Assembly (NCBI GenBank): GCA_048394785.1
Contig: DBFJGL010000106.1
Span: 1 to 22,675 of the forward strand
DNA: 22,675 nucleotides
Origin: DBFJGL01 sp048394785
GTDB lineage: Bacteria > Bacillota > Clostridia > Christensenellales > CAG-917
Reading direction: 5' to 3'
Shown: positions 8,003-16,284 of the stretch, piece after piece
Layout: each line of letters starts with the position of its first letter
Numbering within the stretch: position 1 is the first letter of the stretch
Notes under the pieces: model-generated
What the model was told of the DNA's origin: nothing
What the model saw: the letters and a program-made list of their open reading frames with translations, nothing else
Database searches by the model: none
Position numbers and translations under genes: made by a program

Positions 8003-8710
8003 CTATCCTCGCACGATTGTTATGATGTCGGTCATATCCTGCGGACGTTTGAAAATATGGTCCGCGCCTTTTATTACGCGCAAATCCGCATTCGGAAGCT
8101 TTTCGTCAATATATTTTTTCACTTCGTCAAACGGTACGACGTCGTCAACGTCTCCCTGTATAACGGTGACGGGATAAGTTACGGGAGGGCGGAAAAACAA
8201 ATCGTTTTCCTTCAATTGCGCAACAAACTCCTTTGTCAGCTTAAACGTCTTATAGCTGTCCTCCTCTCTTTCGTTCGCGTCGCCGTTATCGCCGCCTTCT
8301 ATGTCTTCGTCGTCTATGTCGGACATATTTACGGCAGGGCAACGCAGAAAAATTTTATCGAACGGATTGTCGTGTTTCGTAAGATACAGCAGCGCCGAGT
8401 ACGCGCCGAAACTTGTCGCAAACAAATCCAACGGAGCGTCGGGATACGCATTCTTTATATACTTTATCTCCGCTTCGATTGTGTTCATAACGTTGGGAAG
8501 CGTAAGCGGACAGTCTGAATATTCGCCGTGACGGGGCAAGTCGACGCATATCACGACGCAGCCTCTGTCTTCGAGGTTTTGAGCCAACTCTTGCAGCGTC
8601 GAACTCTCTTTGCTTCCGTAAAGACCGTGCAAGCCCAAAAGGACTCTTTTCGGCGAAATGTTCTCATTATATATTATATTCGGTATTTTATCTATCGAAA
8701 TACGTTTCAT
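8003..8710 (-). CDS. Alpha/beta hydrolase, apparently active (serine esterase/lipase-like)
   Basis: The protein has 235 residues from the chosen start. It has an oxyanion-type LHGLYGSK motif (27-34), a nucleophile elbow A-T-S-F-G (98-102, Ser100), GDVDDVVP (186-193, with Asp189 as the likely acid) and ADHIF with His218. The triad is therefore complete, in contrast to the hydrolase-fold protein at 5519-7171. The first glycine of GxSxG is alanine. An inserted acidic segment, DIDDEDIEGGDNGDANEREED (131-151), lies in the cap region. ATG at 8710 has GGGAG only three bases upstream; an in-frame ATG at 8746 gives 12 more residues but no ribosome binding site. The gene follows the MoaD-like gene by about 140 bases and may belong to that transcript. 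Its substrate is unknown; the family covers esterases, peptidases and thioesterases. Confidence 0.82.
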   Translation of the reverse strand: MKRISIDKIPNIIYNENISPKRVLLGLHGLYGSKESSTLQELAQNLEDRGCVVICVDLPRHGEYSDCPLTLPNVMNTIEAEIKYIKNAYPDAPLDLFATSFGAYSALLYLTKHDNPFDKIFLRCPAVNMSDIDDEDIEGGDNGDANEREEDSYKTFKLTKEFVAQLKENDLFFRPPVTYPVTVIQGDVDDVVPFDEVKKYIDEKLPNADLRVIKGADHIFKRPQDMTDIITIVRG

Positions 8711-8785
8711 AAACTCCCGTTTGTGTAAAATTTCATTTATCTGCATTCATAATAATATACAACCGCCGCGCTCGTCGCAGCAGCC

Positions 8786-8824
8786 GTATATCGTTTGTCG
8801 CAGCGTACATCGCCCCCGATATAC
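8786..8824. repeat. Short inverted repeat in the spacer before the hydrolase gene
   Basis: GTATATCG (8786-8793) and CGATATAC (8817-8824) are perfect inverted copies separated by 23 bases. They lie between the MoaD-like gene and the hydrolase gene. This could be an operator or part of an RNA structure; chance cannot be excluded. Confidence 0.3.
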
Positions 8825-8847
8825 AATATTATCTATGCCGTATAATT

Positions 8848-9093
8848 TCAGCCCCCCGACGACGGCGACAGCACCATTACCACGTCGCCGTCTTTAAGTT
8901 TTGTTTTGAAATTCTGCAACACGTCGATGTTCACCTCGTTGACGTACACCAAAAACTGCTTCATCTTTTTTGCCGAAACGTTTGCCTTGTTTGCAATTAT
9001 TGAAAGCAATTCATTGACGTCCAATGCCTCGATCTGCTCCGTTTTCATTTTAAGAACAATCCGCGCCGTACCGAAAAATTTTGCCGTCACCAT
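8848..9093 (-). CDS. MoaD/ThiS-like sulfur carrier protein
   Basis: The 81-residue protein ends in SPSSGG; the C-terminal Gly-Gly is the hallmark of ubiquitin-like sulfur carriers of the MoaD/ThiS family. VTAKFFGTAR at the start and LKDGDVVMVLSPSSGG at the end fit MoaD. In molybdopterin synthesis, MoaD carries the thiocarboxylate sulfur that forms the dithiolene of the pterin. ATG at 9093 overlaps the oxidoreductase stop by one base (TAATG) with GGAGGGG just upstream, so translation is coupled. Small MoaD-like genes often accompany aldehyde:ferredoxin oxidoreductase genes, which supports a role in making its tungsten or molybdenum pterin. A generic ThiS-type role is less likely from context. 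Confidence 0.85.
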   Translation of the reverse strand: MVTAKFFGTARIVLKMKTEQIEALDVNELLSIIANKANVSAKKMKQFLVYVNEVNIDVLQNFKTKLKDGDVVMVLSPSSGG

Positions 9094-11018
9094 TATACCG
9101 TCCCCTCCAATTTCAGTCGTTTAATCAGTTTCTTGGTGGGCACCCCGTGCTTGTCCCAGAAACGATTTTCGTAATAAGCTTTTCTGAGAGTGTCGAGCGG
9201 CACTTTGCTCTCCGCCTTTCCCTCAATCTGCTCCTCGTCGGTAAGACGTTTGGGCAGAACGTCGTCTGCCTCGGTTACGCCGAGCCTTATGTCTATAAGC
9301 CTTTCGAGATTATAGCCGCGCTCGCCTATGCGCAAAAAATCACCAAATTTTATTTTCATTCCCGTCGCCTTGCTCAATGCCATTGTATGCGGCAGCATAT
9401 CCATAGGCATATGCAATTTCAACAGCGTCGGAAAACGAAGTATGAATTTGACGGGCAGACCGAATGACGTGGCGTACTTGTTTACAAGCCTCGTCGCTAT
9501 GCTGTGAGGCTTTGCCATAAGAAAGTTGGGGAAAAACGCATACGTCGTAAACAGACAGTTGCCGCCTGCCGAACACGCCTCCATCAAATCCTGAAACATA
9601 CAGGTCAACCCTGCCTTGGCTTTGGGCGTATAGGGATTGATAGACAGTCCCAGACCTTCCATAACAACCATATATCCGCCGTTCAAGTGGCAGCCGCCGC
9701 GGTTGCCGACCGCATAGCCGAGCCCCTGTCCGACCGCACCGCGCGGCTCGTACGCCGCAAGTTCCATACCCTTGACGTTCATTGCGAATTCTTTTCCGCC
9801 GTACTTTTCGGCAAGCCGTTTGGAGCCTTCCGCAAGTTCGTCGCCCACACCCGTTCGGGTGGCGATTTTTTCGAGCACGTCGGATATATCGGATATTTCA
9901 CCGAAATGCAATCCGTTGTCCCACAATCCCTTCTCGCTCGCTTCCATCGCATAAGACAGCGTGTTTCCGCAGGATATGGTGTCCATACCCCATTCGTCAA
10001 GTTCATAGTTCCAATCAAGAATTTTTTGCAGATTGTTGTTGAGAATATTCGCGCCGAAAAGCCCTACGGTTTCGACTTCGGGACCTTTGACTACCTTGTC
10101 TTTTACTTTAACCATTCGGGCGCACTTTATGGGGCAGGATATGCACCCTTTGTTGCGAACGAGGTATTCTTCGCTCATCGTTTCGCCCGTTATGCTTTCA
10201 AAATCCTTATATTTACCGCTGCGATAGTTGTTTGTGGCAAGCAGATTTTTAGCGTGCATCGGCGCGACTAGTGCGGCTGTGCCCATCTGCGGCAGCTGAA
10301 CGCCCGTTACGGGGTGGTTGACAAGTCTGTCCACCCACCTCTTGTTCACCTTGCGCAATCCTTCTTTGTCAAACGCTTCGGGCGATTTTGTCCCGTGACA
10401 GTACACCGCCTTTAAGTTCTTGGAGCCGAACACCGCGCCGACTCCGCCTCTGCCTGCCGCGCGCTCCTCGGACACAACGCAGGCATAACGCACAAGATTT
10501 TCGCCCGCCGGTCCGATAACGAATTTGCCGCCTTTTGCAGGCAATGCCTCCTGTGTTTCCCCCGTCTTTTTGCCCCAAAGCTCGTCGGCGTTGTGAAACA
10601 CTACGTTGAAGTCGCGCCCTATTTCCAACCAAACCTTGTCTTCCGAACACCCGACGATTATCGCCGCATCGTACCCCGCGCGTTTTAAGTGCATACCGAA
10701 ACTGCCGCCGCAGTTTGACGACGTATAGAGCCCCGTTAGCGGCGAAATCGAGGACGTGTTAAACCTCGAAGACGACGGCGAGCCCATTGCGTTCAACGGG
10801 CAGGTTGTGATGATAATCGCGTTGTCGGGTGAAAACGGATTGAAAGACGCGTTTGCGTTTATACTGCGCAAATGGTCGTTCATAAGCTTGGCGGCCATTA
10901 TTTTTCCGCCTAAAAACAACTTTCTTTCTTCGTCGGAAAAAGGATATTCTTCCGCCTTTTTTGCCGATAGGTCAATCTTGATAACCCTGCCGGCGTATGC
11001 TCCAAACTTCGTTGCCAT
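9093..11018 (-). CDS. aor: Aldehyde:ferredoxin oxidoreductase, tungsten/molybdenum-pterin type
   Basis: The protein has 641 residues and matches the AOR family over its whole length. The N-terminal domain opens with GRVIKIDLS and ERKLFLGGK; pterin-contact sequences include the stretch around SNCGGSFG (101-108) and AAGRGGVGAVFGSKNLKA (187-204). Cys292, Cys295 and Cys299 (C-x2-C-x3-C) and Cys488 are placed as in the four ligands of the [4Fe-4S] cluster. DEWGMDT (341-347) and GNRGGCHLNGGY (438-449) are also typical. These cytoplasmic enzymes oxidise aldehydes to acids with ferredoxin as acceptor, or run in reverse. GGGGGA precedes the ATG and a near-consensus promoter lies upstream. The exact substrate, and W versus Mo, cannot be read from sequence; other AOR-family subtypes such as benzoyl-CoA reductase BamB are less likely. 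Confidence 0.93.
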   Translation of the reverse strand: MATKFGAYAGRVIKIDLSAKKAEEYPFSDEERKLFLGGKIMAAKLMNDHLRSINANASFNPFSPDNAIIITTCPLNAMGSPSSSRFNTSSISPLTGLYTSSNCGGSFGMHLKRAGYDAAIIVGCSEDKVWLEIGRDFNVVFHNADELWGKKTGETQEALPAKGGKFVIGPAGENLVRYACVVSEERAAGRGGVGAVFGSKNLKAVYCHGTKSPEAFDKEGLRKVNKRWVDRLVNHPVTGVQLPQMGTAALVAPMHAKNLLATNNYRSGKYKDFESITGETMSEEYLVRNKGCISCPIKCARMVKVKDKVVKGPEVETVGLFGANILNNNLQKILDWNYELDEWGMDTISCGNTLSYAMEASEKGLWDNGLHFGEISDISDVLEKIATRTGVGDELAEGSKRLAEKYGGKEFAMNVKGMELAAYEPRGAVGQGLGYAVGNRGGCHLNGGYMVVMEGLGLSINPYTPKAKAGLTCMFQDLMEACSAGGNCLFTTYAFFPNFLMAKPHSIATRLVNKYATSFGLPVKFILRFPTLLKLHMPMDMLPHTMALSKATGMKIKFGDFLRIGERGYNLERLIDIRLGVTEADDVLPKRLTDEEQIEGKAESKVPLDTLRKAYYENRFWDKHGVPTKKLIKRLKLEGTV

Positions 11019-11057
11019 AAATTCCCCCTTAAAGCACCGACGCTCTATATATATTCA

Positions 11058-11086
11058 ATTATAGTATTTTTGTACCTGTTTTGCAA
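11058..11086 (-). promoter_or_regulatory. Sigma-A promoter of the aor-moaD-like operon
   Basis: On the minus strand, TTGCAA (11086-11081), a 17-base spacer and TATAAT (11063-11058) match the consensus at 11 of 12 positions. The predicted start near 11051 leaves a leader of about 32 bases. Confidence 0.75.
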
Positions 11087-11099
11087 TACCGAAAATAAA

Positions 11100-11119
11100 C
11101 GGACGGCAAACGCCGTCCG
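11100..11119 (-). terminator. Intrinsic terminator of the ftsH-cysE-cysS operon
   Basis: CGGACGGC/GCCGTCCG forms an eight-pair stem around a four-base loop. In the minus direction it is followed by TTTATTTT. It lies about 50 bases after the cysS stop and directly before the -35 of the oxidoreductase promoter, so it insulates the two operons. Confidence 0.88.
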
Positions 11120-11170
11120 AACAAATGTTTGTTTTTGAGTTTTAATTCCGTTTCTCCGATAGCCGACTGC

Positions 11171-12562
11171 TTACAGTTTTTCGACCACCGCTCCGTCCTT
11201 CGTGTCCTTGACGGCATAACCCATTGCGGTTATCTGCGCCCTGATTTCGTCCGCTTTCGCCCAATTCTTTTCCGCCTTGGCCTGCGCGCGCGCCGCAACG
11301 AGCTCTTCTACCTCGGAAGGCACGGATGACGCGTGCTTGGCTTCGTAGTATTTGATAAAATCTTTTGCGTCGGACTTGAAAATTCCAAGCAGTGAATAGG
11401 TTTTTCTGATTTGATTTACGTCTGCCGCCGCGTCGCTGTCTTTTGCGTTTAATTTCGCTTTTACCGACTTAAACAACCCGAAAAGGTCTGATAAAGCTTT
11501 CGCCGTGTTGAAATCGTCATCCATAGCGCGATTGAATTCTTCGTCGATTGCAGGATTTAATTCGTCCGATTTAAGTCCGCTGTTCTCAACCTCTGCAATC
11601 GTCTTATAAAAGCCGTAGAGGTGCTTGTCCGCGTCGGGGAACAGACTGTCCGTCACGTTGATGTCGCCCCTGTAATTTGTCTGCAACAGCGCAAATTTAA
11701 TTGTTTCGGGAGAGTATTTGTCCAACAAATCGTTGAGCAGCAGGCTGTTGCCCAAAGACTTGCTCATCTTTTGTCCGTTGACCTTAATCAGCCCGTTGTG
11801 TATCCAATACTTTGCAAAAGTTTTGCCCGTCAACGCCTCGGTCTGCGCAATTTCGTTCTCGTGGTGAGGGAAAATAAGGTCGCGCCCGCCGCCGTGAATG
11901 TCAATCTGCTCTCCGAACGCCGCCATATTCATTGCGGAGCACTCTATATGCCAGCCCGGTCTGCCCTCTCCCCAAGGAGAAGTCCAGCTTATTTCGCCTT
12001 CCTTTGCGGACTTCCACAGCGCAAAGTCCAACGGATTGCGCTTGTTGTCCTCGTTTTCTATTCTCACGCTCTCGAACGCGTCTTCGAGTTTTCTGCCCGA
12101 CAGTTTGCCGTAGCCTTTGAAACTTTCCACGTCGAAATAAACGTCGCCCCGCTCGGTTGCGTAGGCGTGTCCCTTTTCTATTAACGCGGCGATAAACGCG
12201 ATAATGTTGTCGATGTTTGTGGTGGCTTTAAGCCATACCGTGGGGTCGTCCACGCCGAAACGGCGCATTTCCCCGTCTATTTTCGCAATCATCTGCTCGG
12301 CGTATTCCATTGCGGGAATGCCGAGTTCGTTTGAACGCGCGATAATTTTATCGTCTACGTCCGTATAGTTGCGCGCGTAATTGACGTCAAGTCCTTTCTT
12401 TTCAAAGTACTTTCTGATAATGTCGTAAATAAGCGCCTGATATGCGTGCCCGATGTGCGCGTCGCCCGACACGGTTATGCCGCACGCGTACATCTTGACT
12501 TTGCCTTCCTCGTTGGGAATAAAGTCGCGCTTTCTTCTTGTCATTGTATCGTATATTTTCAT
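11171..12562 (-). CDS. cysS: Cysteine--tRNA ligase
   Basis: The protein has 463 residues, normal for CysS, which charges tRNA(Cys) with cysteine using ATP. The class I signature HIGH is at 36-39 and KMSKS at 265-269. The zinc site is complete: Cys27, Cys208, His233 and Glu237 correspond to the four known ligands. MYACGITV, NYTDVDDKI and GWHIECSAM are characteristic. The start ATG overlaps the cysE stop by four bases (ATGA) and GGAGAG precedes it by four bases, so it is coupled to cysE. A terminator follows. No T-box leader is seen because the gene is internal to the operon. Confidence 0.98.
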   Translation of the reverse strand: MKIYDTMTRRKRDFIPNEEGKVKMYACGITVSGDAHIGHAYQALIYDIIRKYFEKKGLDVNYARNYTDVDDKIIARSNELGIPAMEYAEQMIAKIDGEMRRFGVDDPTVWLKATTNIDNIIAFIAALIEKGHAYATERGDVYFDVESFKGYGKLSGRKLEDAFESVRIENEDNKRNPLDFALWKSAKEGEISWTSPWGEGRPGWHIECSAMNMAAFGEQIDIHGGGRDLIFPHHENEIAQTEALTGKTFAKYWIHNGLIKVNGQKMSKSLGNSLLLNDLLDKYSPETIKFALLQTNYRGDINVTDSLFPDADKHLYGFYKTIAEVENSGLKSDELNPAIDEEFNRAMDDDFNTAKALSDLFGLFKSVKAKLNAKDSDAAADVNQIRKTYSLLGIFKSDAKDFIKYYEAKHASSVPSEVEELVAARAQAKAEKNWAKADEIRAQITAMGYAVKDTKDGAVVEKL

Positions 12563-13290
12563 AATCTCTCCTTGCCGCCTTCTTCCAACTCCTTAGCGGT
12601 TTTAATTGCGTCCTCTTTGGTCATATTGTTCTCGTCAAGCGTAATGGAATATCTGCACGCATTCACGTTGAGCTTCTTTTCAAGCTCGTAAACCCTCTTG
12701 TTCAAGCGTTTGAACTCCTCCATAATGGGGTCGGGCAACAGCACCTGGTCCATATCCGCAATGCGCACTCCGTCCTGCTTCACCACTCTGCCGGGCACGC
12801 CGACCACCGTCGAATAGGGCGGAACGGATTTGAGCACGACGCTGCCCGCGCCGATTTTACTGCCCGTGCCTATCGTAAGCGGTCCGAGCACTTTTGCGCC
12901 TGCCGACACCATAACGCCGTCTTCGAGCGTGGGGTGCCGCTTGCCCGTATCCTTGCCCGTGCCGCCCAAGGTCACGCCCTGATACAGCACGCAGTTGTCG
13001 CCGATCTCCGCGGTTTCGCCTATTACGAGCCCCTGCGCGTGGTCGATAAAAAGTCTTTTGCCTATCGTCGCGGCAGGGTGAATTTCCGCGCCTGTTTTGC
13101 GTTTTGCCCGCGCAGACACCAACATCGCAAGCGTTACGCGACCGTCGTTATAAAGCTTGTGCGCTTTGCGATAGGCTTTGAGTGCGATATACCCCGAATA
13201 CGTTTTGGAAACAACCCAACGCGATTTCGCCGCGGGGTCCTTTTCCATAATTACGTCAAGGTCTGTTTTATAGTATTCTTTGAGCGTCAT
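12559..13290 (-). CDS. cysE: Serine O-acetyltransferase (Bacillus type)
   Basis: The protein has 243 residues and transfers acetyl from acetyl-CoA to L-serine, the first step of cysteine synthesis. The left-handed beta-helix part shows EIHPAATIGKR and FIDHAQGLVIGETAEIG with His84 as catalytic base, then GVTLGGTGKDTGKRHPTLEDG. Glu69 stands where the E. coli enzyme has the Asp partner of that His, as in Bacillus CysE. The long N-terminal helical region of the enterobacterial enzyme is absent. After residue 208 there is an additional tail of about 35 residues ending in a charged helix (MTKEDAIKTAKELEEGG). It starts 12 bases after the ftsH stop without a visible ribosome binding site, so it may rely on coupling. 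It overlaps cysS by four bases. Confidence 0.95.
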   Translation of the reverse strand: MTLKEYYKTDLDVIMEKDPAAKSRWVVSKTYSGYIALKAYRKAHKLYNDGRVTLAMLVSARAKRKTGAEIHPAATIGKRLFIDHAQGLVIGETAEIGDNCVLYQGVTLGGTGKDTGKRHPTLEDGVMVSAGAKVLGPLTIGTGSKIGAGSVVLKSVPPYSTVVGVPGRVVKQDGVRIADMDQVLLPDPIMEEFKRLNKRVYELEKKLNVNACRYSITLDENNMTKEDAIKTAKELEEGGKERL

Positions 13291-13302
13291 TTATATATTT
13301 TA

Positions 13303-15435
13303 TTATCGTTGTTCGCTTTCGTTGCCGTCCTTATCGGATTGCTCCGATTTTTCCGCTTTCTCCGCATCTGCGGTTTTGCGCGCTCTTTTGGGCTTAGCGA
13401 CGGTTTGAACTTCCGCCTGTGCAACCGTCTCCGCTGTTTGTGCACCGACGATACCGTTTTCGGCGCTCTTGTCGGCGTCTGCGCCGTCGGCTTTTTCGTT
13501 TGCTTTCGCATCTTTAACGTCTGCTGCGTCCCGAGTAAGAACTGCGGCGTCTTCGGCGTCGTTCCCTACGGCATTCCGAGCCGCGCCGCCGTTTTTCTTT
13601 TCCTCGAATAACGCGTCGATTTCTTCCTCGAAAATGGTTTCTTTTTCGTAAAGCGTCTTGACCATCTTATCCATTATGTCGCGGTTATCTCTCAAAATGG
13701 TAAGCGCGACCTGATACTGCTCGTCGAGTATCCGCTTGACCTCCGAGTCGATTTTCGCCGCCACTTCGTCTGAATAATTGAGCTGAGTCTGATAGTCGCG
13801 ACCGAGGAAAACCTCTTGCGACGCGCCGAGATACATATTGCCGAGCACCTCGGACATACCCCACTCCGTCACCATTTTTCGTGCAATGCCGCTTGCGCGC
13901 TGAATGTCGTTGGACGCACCCGTGGATATGTCGTGAATGACAATTTCTTCCGCCGCGCGGCCGCCGAGCATCATTGCGATATTGTCAAGCAGTTTCCCCT
14001 TGGTCATATGATTGTCGTCGTTTTCGGGAAGGGTAATGGTATATCCCGCCGCCATGCCTCTGGGTATAATGCTGACTTCGTGCACGCTGTCGCAATGCTT
14101 CATAAGCTTGGCGACGATTGCGTGTCCCGACTCGTGATACGCGGTGATGCGCTTATCCGACGCCGTGACCAGTCTGCTCTTTTTGGCGGGACCGGCAATA
14201 ACCTTGTTTATCGCCTCGGAAATATCTTCCGTCTTAATCAGCTTTCTGTTATCTCTCGCGGCGAGTATAGCCGCCTCGTTGAGCAGGTTCTCTATGTCCG
14301 CGCCCGTAAAGCCTGCGGTAAGCCTTGCAAGACTCTTGAAATTGATTTCGGGAGCAAGCGGCTTATTGCGGCTGTGCACCTTGAAAATTTCCTCTCTGCC
14401 TCTGACGTCGGGAGTGTTTACGTATATCTGACGGTCAAATCTGCCCGGACGCATAAGCGCGGGGTCGAGAATGTCCGCGCGGTTTGTAGCCGCCATAACG
14501 ATAATGGAACTGTTTGCCTCGAAGCCGTCCATCTGAACGAGCAGCTGATTGAGCGTTTGTTCGCGCTCGTCGTTGCCGCCGCCGAGTCCCGCTCCGCGCT
14601 GACGGCCGACCGCATCGATTTCGTCTATGAAAATAATGCAGGGCATATTCTTTTTCGCCTGCTCGAACAAATCTCTTACTCGCGATGCGCCCACGCCTAC
14701 GAACATCTCTACGAAGTCGGAGCCGCTGATTGAAAAGAAAGGTACGCTTGCCTCGCCCGCGACGGCTTTCGCAAACAGAGTTTTACCCGTTCCGGGAGGG
14801 CCCACAAGCAAAACACCCTTGGGTATTCTCGCGCCGATTTCCTGAAATTTCTTGGGGTCTTTCAAAAAGTCTACGATTTCTTTAAGCTCCTGTTTTTCTT
14901 CCTCCGCTCCCGCGACGTCAGTAAAGCGCACTTTGATGTCGCGCACCTGATTTGCCTTGGTCTTGCCGAAGTTGAGCGCCTGATTGTTCGCACCGCTCGA
15001 CTTGCGCATAATAAACAGGAAAATACCCGACAGCACTATAATCATAATGAGCGGCACAAGCAAAGAGCTGAGCAACGACGTGCTGTTGGGGTTGTTAAAT
15101 ATGAGCTGTGCGTTCTGCACGTTGGCGTATGCCGGATTATCCGCTGCGACGGAATTTTTCAGGCTGTTGAAAGTGTCGTCGAAATCAACCCTGCTGTCAA
15201 TGTAAGTGAAGTAGTTATAACCCTTTTCGCCGTAAAGTTTTATTTTGAGTTTATATCCGCCCTCGAGATAGACGGCTTCCACCTTGCCCTGCTTGAACCA
15301 AGTCTCAAAAGAGTCCTCGCCTCCGCTGTAAACAAGCTCCTTGGGGCCGGTAAGACTCACCGCAAGCACGATTGCCAGCACGACGAGCAATACGACGGAA
15401 ATTATAATCATAACGCGTCTTGTAGATGCTTTCAT
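13303..15435 (-). CDS. ftsH: ATP-dependent zinc metalloprotease FtsH
   Basis: The protein has 710 residues. Two membrane helices (about 9-28 and 121-143) flank an extracytoplasmic domain. The AAA+ domain has Walker A GPPGTGKT (212-219), Walker B IIFIDE (267-272) and the second region of homology ATNRADILDPALMRPGRFDR (316-335). The zinc protease motif HESGH is at 434-438, with Asp510 in GASNDIQRA as the probable third ligand. FtsH degrades unassembled membrane proteins and regulatory proteins, and in Bacillus is needed for sporulation. The last ~90 residues (from about 617) are low-complexity, rich in Ala, Asp, Glu and Lys, and longer than in the usual ~640-residue enzyme. ATG at 15435 is chosen because GGAGGAAG precedes it; the frame extends upstream without support. 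It heads the ftsH-cysE-cysS operon. Confidence 0.97.
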   Translation of the reverse strand: MKASTRRVMIIISVVLLVVLAIVLAVSLTGPKELVYSGGEDSFETWFKQGKVEAVYLEGGYKLKIKLYGEKGYNYFTYIDSRVDFDDTFNSLKNSVAADNPAYANVQNAQLIFNNPNSTSLLSSLLVPLIMIIVLSGIFLFIMRKSSGANNQALNFGKTKANQVRDIKVRFTDVAGAEEEKQELKEIVDFLKDPKKFQEIGARIPKGVLLVGPPGTGKTLFAKAVAGEASVPFFSISGSDFVEMFVGVGASRVRDLFEQAKKNMPCIIFIDEIDAVGRQRGAGLGGGNDEREQTLNQLLVQMDGFEANSSIIVMAATNRADILDPALMRPGRFDRQIYVNTPDVRGREEIFKVHSRNKPLAPEINFKSLARLTAGFTGADIENLLNEAAILAARDNRKLIKTEDISEAINKVIAGPAKKSRLVTASDKRITAYHESGHAIVAKLMKHCDSVHEVSIIPRGMAAGYTITLPENDDNHMTKGKLLDNIAMMLGGRAAEEIVIHDISTGASNDIQRASGIARKMVTEWGMSEVLGNMYLGASQEVFLGRDYQTQLNYSDEVAAKIDSEVKRILDEQYQVALTILRDNRDIMDKMVKTLYEKETIFEEEIDALFEEKKNGGAARNAVGNDAEDAAVLTRDAADVKDAKANEKADGADADKSAENGIVGAQTAETVAQAEVQTVAKPKRARKTADAEKAEKSEQSDKDGNESEQR

Positions 15436-15477
15436 TCTTCCTCCGCAAATTATTCTATACGAATAATATGTTCTATT

Positions 15478-15506
15478 ATTATAAAAAGTAAATATATAAT
15501 TGTCAA
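15478..15506 (-). promoter_or_regulatory. Consensus sigma-A promoter of ftsH-cysE-cysS
   Basis: On the minus strand, TTGACA (15506-15501), a 17-base spacer and TATAAT (15483-15478) match the consensus at all 12 positions. Transcription would start near 15471, leaving a leader of about 35 bases before ftsH. Confidence 0.88.
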
Positions 15507-15646
15507 CGATTGCACGCGCCGCCGCGAAAATTTGCGCCGAGTGCAGACGAAACCTCATATACCTTAAAACAATATTATTCCCGAACGGTTAAACTTTGAT
15601 TAAAAGATTAACGCGCAAAAATGCCTCTATTTTTTCGGTTATATTG

Positions 15647-15674
15647 AAAAAAGAAGGCGTTTCCTTCCTTCTTT
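15647..15674 (-). terminator. Probable terminator of the yyaC-like gene
   Basis: In the minus direction AAAGAAGG pairs with CCTTCTTT across a nine-base loop and a T-run follows. It lies about 45 bases after the stop of the YyaC-family gene. The remainder of 15507-15717 holds no gene that I can see. Confidence 0.6.
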
Positions 15675-15717
15675 CTTTTTGTCGGTTTTATTTACATTTC
15701 ATCACGCGGTTAAAATC

Positions 15718-16251
15718 TTATCCGCACGCCTCTTTGAGCATATCGGCGACTTTATCCGCCAATTCGTCGACATAAAGTTCGGAAACCTGCATTAACTCCA
15801 TAAGGGCGTCGCTGCCGCTTTCGCCGACGACTCCCAAAACCCCTATGTCTCCGAAGCGACGCTTCTTTCCCTTTACGGCGGCAGGACACACTCCGTCGCC
15901 GCGCACCATAATACTGCCTACTTTTTTCTTGTCGCCGAGACTTGCGTCCACAGCGATTATGAGCGCGTCTTCGTGTACGTTCGCTATAAAATCCATCCAT
16001 TCGGGCATATTTTTGCCGTGGACGGGCTTGTCCGTCGTCCCGTAAACAAACGCCGGAACATTGTATTTGTCGCGCAAAAGCGTGCCCACTTTCGGTCCGA
16101 GTGAATCCCCCGAAACGGACGGGGTGCCGAAGCACACTATAACCACCGATGACTGCAAATTATTCATAGGGAAATTCTTGACGGATAAACCGCGTTTTAT
16201 ACGTTTTGCGATTTGGGAATTATAAATTGCGGGCGCGGTTTGCATATACAT
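15718..16251 (-). CDS. yyaC: YyaC-family sporulation protein (DUF1256, Gpr protease-like fold)
   Basis: The 177-residue protein matches the YyaC family (PF06866), found in endospore formers and distantly related to the germination protease Gpr. Signature segments are VIVCFGTPSVSGDSLGPKVG (38-57), VYGTTDKPVHGKN, and LIIAVDASLG followed by KKVGSIMVRGDGVCPAAVKG. The cluster of Asp and Gly residues in GDSLGP and VDASLG is the conserved core. In Bacillus the gene is expressed in the forespore, but its molecular role is not well defined. ATG at 16251 opens the frame; no good ribosome binding site is seen there or at other in-frame ATGs, so the start is uncertain. The gene is divergent from the CvpA-like gene. 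Confidence 0.88.
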   Translation of the reverse strand: MYMQTAPAIYNSQIAKRIKRGLSVKNFPMNNLQSSVVIVCFGTPSVSGDSLGPKVGTLLRDKYNVPAFVYGTTDKPVHGKNMPEWMDFIANVHEDALIIAVDASLGDKKKVGSIMVRGDGVCPAAVKGKKRRFGDIGVLGVVGESGSDALMELMQVSELYVDELADKVADMLKEACG

Positions 16252-16284
16252 AGTCGTTAAGGGTTTATATGTAAAACATTTCCG

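Noticed and set aside
9504..10271. 255-codon open frame on the plus strand
   Set aside because: It is antisense to the oxidoreductase gene, through its iron-sulfur cluster region, and has no supporting signals.
13816..14733. 305-codon open frame on the plus strand
   Set aside because: It is fully antisense to the AAA+ and protease domains of ftsH and has no start signals.
16252..16284. Possible sporulation-type promoter for the yyaC-like gene
   Set aside because: On the minus strand CATATAA (16271-16265) loosely resembles a sigma-G or sigma-E -10, with an A-rich -35-like stretch 18 bases upstream. The match is poor and the implied leader is only about seven bases, so I do not annotate it.
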